A stretch of DNA of 64,000 nt from Paratinospora sagittata (Eukaryota > Streptophyta > Magnoliopsida > Ranunculales > Menispermaceae): the NCBI GenBank assembly GCA_035771175.1, contig CM069600.1:773501-837500 (forward strand), written 5' to 3'. Positions within the stretch are counted from its first letter, which is position 1. Each line of letters opens with the position of its first letter. The notes under the pieces are model-generated. The model was not told the DNA's origin, did no database searches, and saw nothing but the letters and a program-made list of their open reading frames with translations. This document shows positions 58,287 through 64,000 of the stretch, one piece after another. A program made the position numbers and the translations under genes.

Positions 58287-58708
58287 GCTTATATAAGGCT
58301 TGTTTGGAACAACTTCTGCTTATATCTTCTACTATTTGCAAAAGTGCTTATGGTAAAAGTGCTTATAAAAACTTTGATGATAACCGTTTGGCAACTATTT
58401 TTCAAAAGTGTTTTTAGTGCCAAAAAGATGTTTGTTTGCCAATTTAAAAAATGTTTTTTAATTAAAAAGACTATATTACCCACTAGCCTAATAAAAAAGT
58501 GCAAAAAAAAGTCAAAGAAAATATAGGTAATGATAAGGGTATTCTTGATAGATAAATTCTTTTTGAAAAGCTAGTAGGAGGCAGCTTTTCAGAATCACAA
58601 TTAATCTGCTTATTTTTGGGATAAGTTATACTAACAAACGTGCTAAAAAACAGCTTCTGCGATGGAATTAGTTGAAAAGCTGTCGCCGTCGCTATACCAA
58701 ACAAGCCC
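58287..58708. mobile_element. Harbinger-like MITE inserted in the satellite
   Basis: A 422-bp element has ends GGCTTGTTTGG and, read inward from the right, GGGCTTGTTTGG. The satellite resumes with TAAG directly after it, so TATATAA-AAATTCC can serve as the empty-site model with a TAA-type duplication. The interior has inverted 'AAAAGTGC' and 'GCACTTTT'-like motifs and no transposase. Confidence 0.65.
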
Positions 58709-59030
58709 ATAAGAAAATTCCTTATTTTTACCCAAAATAGGACTATCATGTACATACATAAAGAAATTCATAAATTTTACCAAAAATTGTACTTTCGTGT
58801 GCTTATATACATAAATTTGTAATTTTTTACTGCGAATGAGTGTTTCTTGTGCTTATATAAACTAATTCCTAATTTTTAACCTAAAAAAGACTTTCGTGTT
58901 ACTTACATAAGAAATTCATAAGTTTCACCCTAAATGGGACTATTGTGTGCTCATATACACAAATTCGTAATTTTTCTCCCAATTGGAGTTTTATGTGTCT
59001 ATATAAATAACTTCATGATTTTCACCCCAA

Positions 59031-61375
59031 GGAAGCCAAAGGGACGAGATGTCCCACAGGCGATTACAAAGTTTCAAGGATAGTGTTCCAATTAAACAAC
59101 CTTTCCCCAAAGCCATACCCCAGAGATAACTTACCAGAGCTCACCCACTTTACAAATAAAAACAAAGTTTGCTCCCATAACCTATTACCAAAACTATTAC
59201 AGTCCTTAAAAATTCTACTATTTCTTTCAGTCCATATACACCATATGTTAGCAAACAAAATACAAATCCAATACTGCTTAAGTTTACTACTCGTCTGAGA
59301 AATAGGAAAGACAAAAAGAAAACTAGAATCAGGGGGGGAAATAGAGGGGCATCTTCTATGCCAACATCCCCATAGTTGTTGCATTGGATCACACTCCCCG
59401 AAAATGTGTTCAACAGTCTCCTCACTCCTCCTCCAAAGGCAGCACCACGAAGGTGATAACATCATGTTAGGGAACTTCAATTGTAACACATTGGCACAGT
59501 TCAACTTCCTATGGGCAACCAACCATCCCAAAACTTTCACTTTAGAGCGAACCAGGGCACTCCAAATGCACCTTGCCTGCTGCAAAGGTGGGTCATTGAT
59601 AGAAGAGGACATAAACCCCAAAAAAGATTTGGAAGAAACAAACCCAGATGACTCGCTAGCCAGCTAATCCTATTCTCACAATTCTACAATTGAGAAGACT
59701 CAATGCATTGGAGAAGAAGTTCTTCAACGGCATTTTTTGTAAAGTTTCTCATAAGATGGAGGTTCCACTTTTGAACAGGACCCACATGACCTTGAGGAGA
59801 AATAGCAAAGGAAGAGATAGGGGCATTATGAAGACTGGAAAGTGCATAAAGATTAGGAAACAGATTCATAAGAGGAATACTCCAGCACCAACAGTCCTCC
59901 CAGAATCTAATATAGTTACCATTGCCCAACTTGAGCCTAATGTAAGGAGTAAAAATAGGGTAAATAGAGTGAATGAACTTCCATGGCCCTTTGACGGTGA
60001 CTTTGTTACAGACACTAGCATCCCGACCATTATCTTGCATCCCGTGTCTACTTTTAATGACCCTGGCCCATAACAAATCTTTCTCCTACATGAAATGCCA
60101 CAGCCACTTCCCACACATAGCCTTATTTCTTAGGAGAAGATCACCCACACCCAATCCACCATGCTCAGGATCCTTCTTGAGCAGTTTCCAGTTCACCAAA
60201 TGAGAGCCATTCTCTTTCTCCTCATTCTTCCACAAGAAGTTCCTCATCATCCTCTCAATTGAATAAGCAACAAATTTAGGCATCCTAAAAGTAGACATAA
60301 AATATGAGGGAACAGCCTCCAGCACAAACTTCAATAGAATTACTCGACCCCCTCTAGAAAGAAAACTTCTTTTCCAGCCGTCAACTCTTCTTCCCACTAT
60401 TTGGATAACATGTCCCAAAAAGATTTTCTCAGTTGGTTCTCTCCAAGAGGCATACCCCAAATACTGCAACGGTCAAAACCCCATGGAAACACCAATATTA
60501 CGCGTCATTTCAGAGATGTCATCCTCTGGAAGATTGATCCCAGCCAATTGGCATTTAGATAGGTTGATTCGAAGGCTAGAAATAAAACAAAATTTGTTAA
60601 TGATATCTGTAACAATTTTTAGGCTTCTACCATCATTCTTCACAAAAAAAGAGGCAATCATCAGTATATTGGATATGTGAAACATGGACTCTATCCTTTC
60701 CAACAATAAAACCATGCATAACACCCTTATCCTTAGCCTTATTCGTGATACCATCCAACACATCGGCCACCAAGGTATAAAGGAAAGGGAAAAGGGGATC
60801 CCCCTGTCTTAGCCCCCGGGAACCCAAGATCTTACCCCGTGGTCTTCCATTAATAAAGATGGAGTAATTTGCTGTTGAGAGGCAACCCCAAATCCATTTA
60901 CACCATTTGTCATCAAAACCTTTCTTTCTCATCACACAGTCAAGAAACCCCCATTTAACAGAGTCGTAGGCCTTAGCGAAGTCAACTTTCAACAGTAAAC
61001 CCTGCTTTTTTTCAATTCTCCAATCATCAACAGCTTCATTAGCAATGAGGACAGCATCGATAATCTGTCTATCTTTCACAAAAGCCATCTGGGATTCAAC
61101 AATAGTGGAAGGAAGGACATTCCTAAGCCTTGACGCAAGGATTTTGGTAATAACTTTGTAAAGGCTAGTGGTGAGGCTGATTGGTCGAAAATCACTGACC
61201 TTAACAGAATTAAGCTTCTTGGGGATAAAGCTACTGTAGGTCTCATTTGTGCATCTGTTAATAACACCGTAAGAGTGGAACTCCTCCATCACCTTAAGAA
61301 GGTCATCTTTGATGATGTCCTAATGTTGCTAGTAGAAAAACATTGTGAACCCATCTGGCCCTGGATCTTTATCTC
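59031..61375 (-). mobile_element. LINE (D) fragment inserted in the satellite
   Basis: Read leftward from 61375, it begins inside the RT linker ('YGVINRCTNETYSSFIPKKL' near 61270) and has 'ISLTTSLYKVITKILASRL', 'KVDFAKAYDSVKWGFLD', 'GLRQGDPLFPFLY' and YTDD where YADD is usual (near 60655). Next come the thumb ('GGRVILLKFVLEAVPSYF') and the zinc-binding tail ending at about 59064 ('CIWTERNSRIFKD'). It has several frameshifts. The 3'UTR stops without any A tail next to satellite 'TTTTCACCCCAA'. It is close to LINE B in wording. Confidence 0.85.
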
Positions 61376-61924
61376 CATCATGTGCATGTATAAACGCAAT
61401 CCTAATTATTACCCTCAATAAAACTTTCGTGCTTATATAATAAATAAGCAAATTCCTAATTTTTACCCAAAATGAGATTATCTTGTGTACATTTATAAAG
61501 AAATTCATAAATTTTATCCATAATTGTACTTTCGTGTGCTTATATAAACAAATTCATAATTTTTAGCCTAAAAGGAACTTTCGTGTGACTTATATAAGAA
61601 ATTCACAATTTCCACCTCATGTGGGACTTACATGCGCTTAAACAAAAAAATTCTCAATTTTCACCCTATATGGGTCTATCACGTGCTTATATACACAAAT
61701 TCGTGATTTTCTCCAAATCGCAGTTTTATGTGTTTATATAAATAACTTCATGATTTTCACTCCAACTAGGACTTTCATGTGCTTAAATACAAAAATTCCT
61801 AATTTTTAGCCTAATTGGGCTTTGATGTGCTTGTATAAACATATTCATAATTATTACCCTAAATAGGACTTTTGTGTGCTTATATAAGAAATTTATATTT
61901 TTCACACCGAGTGGGACTTTTTTC

Positions 61925-62022
61925 TTTTATGAGAAACACACTTTATATGTATATATAAAAGAAAAGAAAACATCCAAAGGGACGAGATGTCCCAGTGGAG
62001 CTACAATGTTTCAAGGATGGTT
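61925..62022 (-). mobile_element. LINE 3'-end stub in the satellite
   Basis: The segment 'CCAAAGGGACGAGATGTCCC' and the following 'ACAATGTTTCAAGGATGG' repeat the 3'UTR of LINE D (59041-59082) in the same orientation, preceded by an A/G-rich stretch. It is an extremely 5'-truncated copy or a duplicated piece of the same family. Confidence 0.65.
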
Positions 62023-64000
62023 AGGACTTTCGTGTGCTCATATAAGAAAATTCCTAATTTTTACCCAAAATGGGACTATTGCATATATAAAAGAAATTAC
62101 TAAATTTTACCCAAAATTATACTTTCGTGTGCTTATATGCATATAATCATAAATTTCTACCAAAAATTAGAGTTTCCTATGCTTATATAAACTAATTCAT
62201 AATTTTAGCCTAAAAGGGACTTTCGTGTGACTTACATAAGAAATTCATAATTTCCACCTTAAATGGGACTATCGTGTGCGTATATACACAAATTCGTAAT
62301 TTTATTCCAATGAAATTTTTAATTTTGTGTCTATATAAATTTATTATTATTTTTTTATGTGTCTATTGTCTATCTAAATAAGTTCATGATTTTCACCCTA
62401 ACTAAAACTTTCATGTGCTTGTATAAACGTAATCCTAATTATTACCCCAAATAAAACTTTAGTGTGCTTACATAAGAAATTTATATTTTTCACGTCAAGT
62501 GGGGCTTTCGTGTACTTATATAAGTAAATTCCTATTTTTTTACCAAAAAAGGGACTATCGTGTACATATAGAAAGAAATTCATAAATTTTACCCAGAATT
62601 GTACTTTCGTGTGCTTATATACATAAATTCATAAATTTTTACCCCAGAAGGGAGTTTCGTGTGCTTATATAAACAAATTCCTAACTTTTAGCCTAAAAGG
62701 GGCTTTCGTGTAACTTATATAAGAAATTCAAAATTTTTACTTCATGTGGGACTCATGTGAGCTTATATAAAAACATATATTCTCAATTTTCACCCTAAAT
62801 GAGACTATCGTGTGCTTATATACACAAATTTGTAATTTTCTCCCAATCGGAGTCTTATGTCTGCATATAAATAACTTCATGATTTTCACCCCAACTAAAA
62901 CTTTCATGTGCATAATTATATACACAAATTCCTAATTTTTAGCATAGTTGGGTTTTCATGTGCTTGTCTAAACGTAATCCTAATTATTGCCCTAAATAGA
63001 ACTTTTGTGTGCTTACATAAGAAATTTATATTTTTTACGTTGAGTGGGACTTTCGTGTACTTATATAAGCAAATTCCTATTTTTTACCAAAAAAGGGACT
63101 ATCTTGTACATATAGAAAGAAATTCATAAATTTTACCTAGAATTGTCCTTTCGTGTGCTTATGTTCATAAATTAGTAAATTTTTACAAAGAAAGGGAGTT
63201 TCATGTGCTTATATAAATAAATTCCTAATTTTGAGCCTAAAGGAGAGACATTCATGTGCCTTATATAAGAAATTCATAATTTTCACCTCATGCGGGACTT
63301 ATGTGAGCTTATATAAAAAAATCCTTAATTTTCACCCAAAATGTGATTATCATGTGCTTATATACACAAATTCGTAATTTTCTCCCAATCGGAGTTTTAT
63401 GTGTTTATATAAAGAACTTCATTATTTTCACCCCAACTAGGACTATCATGTGTTTATATACACAAACTCCCAATTTTTAGCTTAATTGGGCTTTATAAAA
63501 GAAATTTATATTTTCCACCCCAAGTAGAACTTCCGTATGCTTATATAAGAAAATTCCTAATTTTTACCCAAAATGGGACTATTGTGTACATTTATAAAGA
63601 AATTCCTAATTTCTACCCAAAATTGTACTTTCGTGGGCTTATATACATAAATTCGTAAACTTTTACCACGAATAAGAGTTTCGTGTGCTTATATAAAAAA
63701 ATTCCTAACTTCATGTGACATATATAAGAAATTCATAATTTTCACCCCATGTGGGACTTATGTGAGCTTATTCAAAAAAATTCTTAATTTTCACCCTAAA
63801 TGGGACCATCATGTGCTTATATACACATATTCGTAATTTTCTACCAATCGGAGTTTTATGTGTTTATATAAAGAACTTCATTATTTTCAGCTCGACTAGG
63901 ACTTTCATGTGCTTGTATAAACGTATTCATAATTATTACCCTAAATAAGAAATTTATATTTTTCACCCCAAGTGAAACTTTTGTGTGCTTACATAAGCAT

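Larger units (their letters stand above)
58085..64000 (+). repeat. Higher-order satellite array, running past the window end
   Basis: Subunits of about 45-60 bp share the core 'ACTTTCGTGTGCTTATATA' followed by 'AAATTC.TAATTTTTA.CC'. Roughly ten variant subunits recur in fixed order as a higher-order unit. The 'ACTTCATGATTTTCACC' subunit is found at about 58107, 59011, 61746, 62392, 62875, 63417 and 63876. Neighbouring spacings are 646 (with a ~100-bp LINE stub inside), 483, 542 and 459, so unit length varies by loss of subunits. Foreign insertions lie at 58287-58708, 59031-61375 and 61925-62022. Many subunits contain the palindrome GCTTATATAAGC or a close form. Confidence 0.9.

Noticed and set aside
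58085..64000. Regular short repeats that could suggest a CRISPR-like array
   Set aside because: Repeats are long, variable and without conserved spacer structure, no cas genes are present and the DNA is from a plant. It is a satellite.

Overview
This window looks like nuclear DNA from a flowering plant, most likely a eudicot. It is AT-rich, its genes have spliced plant-type introns, and the five recognisable proteins all belong to plant families: an organellar mTERF, a GHR1-type LRR receptor pseudokinase, HEN1, a JASON-like protein and an AtWDR26-type protein, plus the last exon of an AGD12/ZAC protein. The intergenic DNA and the larger introns are packed with plant L1-type LINEs, tRNA-derived SINEs, hAT and Harbinger-like non-autonomous elements, and tandem repeats. 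I cannot name the species.

Layout. 0-9 kb: an intron-less mTERF coding region (2.2-3.4 kb), a five-copy ~179-bp tandem array and two SINEs. 9.0-13.2 kb: a complete three-exon GHR1-like receptor pseudokinase. 15-41 kb: HEN1, the small-RNA 2'-O-methyltransferase. Its first seven coding exons are present, but they are spread over 19 kb because the introns carry LINEs, a hAT element and SINEs. The 12.2-kb intron between the second and third coding exons holds a near-full-length LINE (A) with another LINE (B) inserted in its tail and a hAT element inserted in its ORF1. GHR1 and HEN1 lie close together in the same order and orientation; from memory their Arabidopsis loci are also near neighbours (AT4G20940, AT4G20910), so this is probably conserved microsynteny.

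41.15-44.65 kb: a 100-N assembly gap cuts HEN1 inside its methyltransferase domain. After the gap come satellite, LINE and SINE debris and then only the last exon of an AGD12/ZAC-like ARF-GAP with a C2 domain. Two genes are therefore incomplete around one placeholder gap. 47.4-50.6 kb: a complete seven-exon JASON-like gene. 51.3-51.85 kb: three consecutive short inverted-repeat elements. 53.1-56.4 kb, minus strand: the C-terminal exons of a WDR26-like WD40 protein whose N-terminal half is not found in the remaining 7.6 kb. 58.1 kb to the end: a satellite built from ~50-bp subunits in a ~460-550-bp higher-order unit. It is interrupted by a Harbinger-like element, a LINE fragment and a LINE stub. 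The same satellite occurs at 41.4-42.55 kb in opposite orientations on the two sides of a LINE fragment.

Functionally the genes are independent plant housekeeping or signalling genes, not a pathway cluster: organelle gene expression, guard-cell signalling, small-RNA stabilisation, membrane traffic, meiosis and ubiquitin-ligase-linked WD40 function. I found no convincing new biological system. The points most worth checking are the satellite architecture, the nested transposons in HEN1, and the gap that joins two partial genes.
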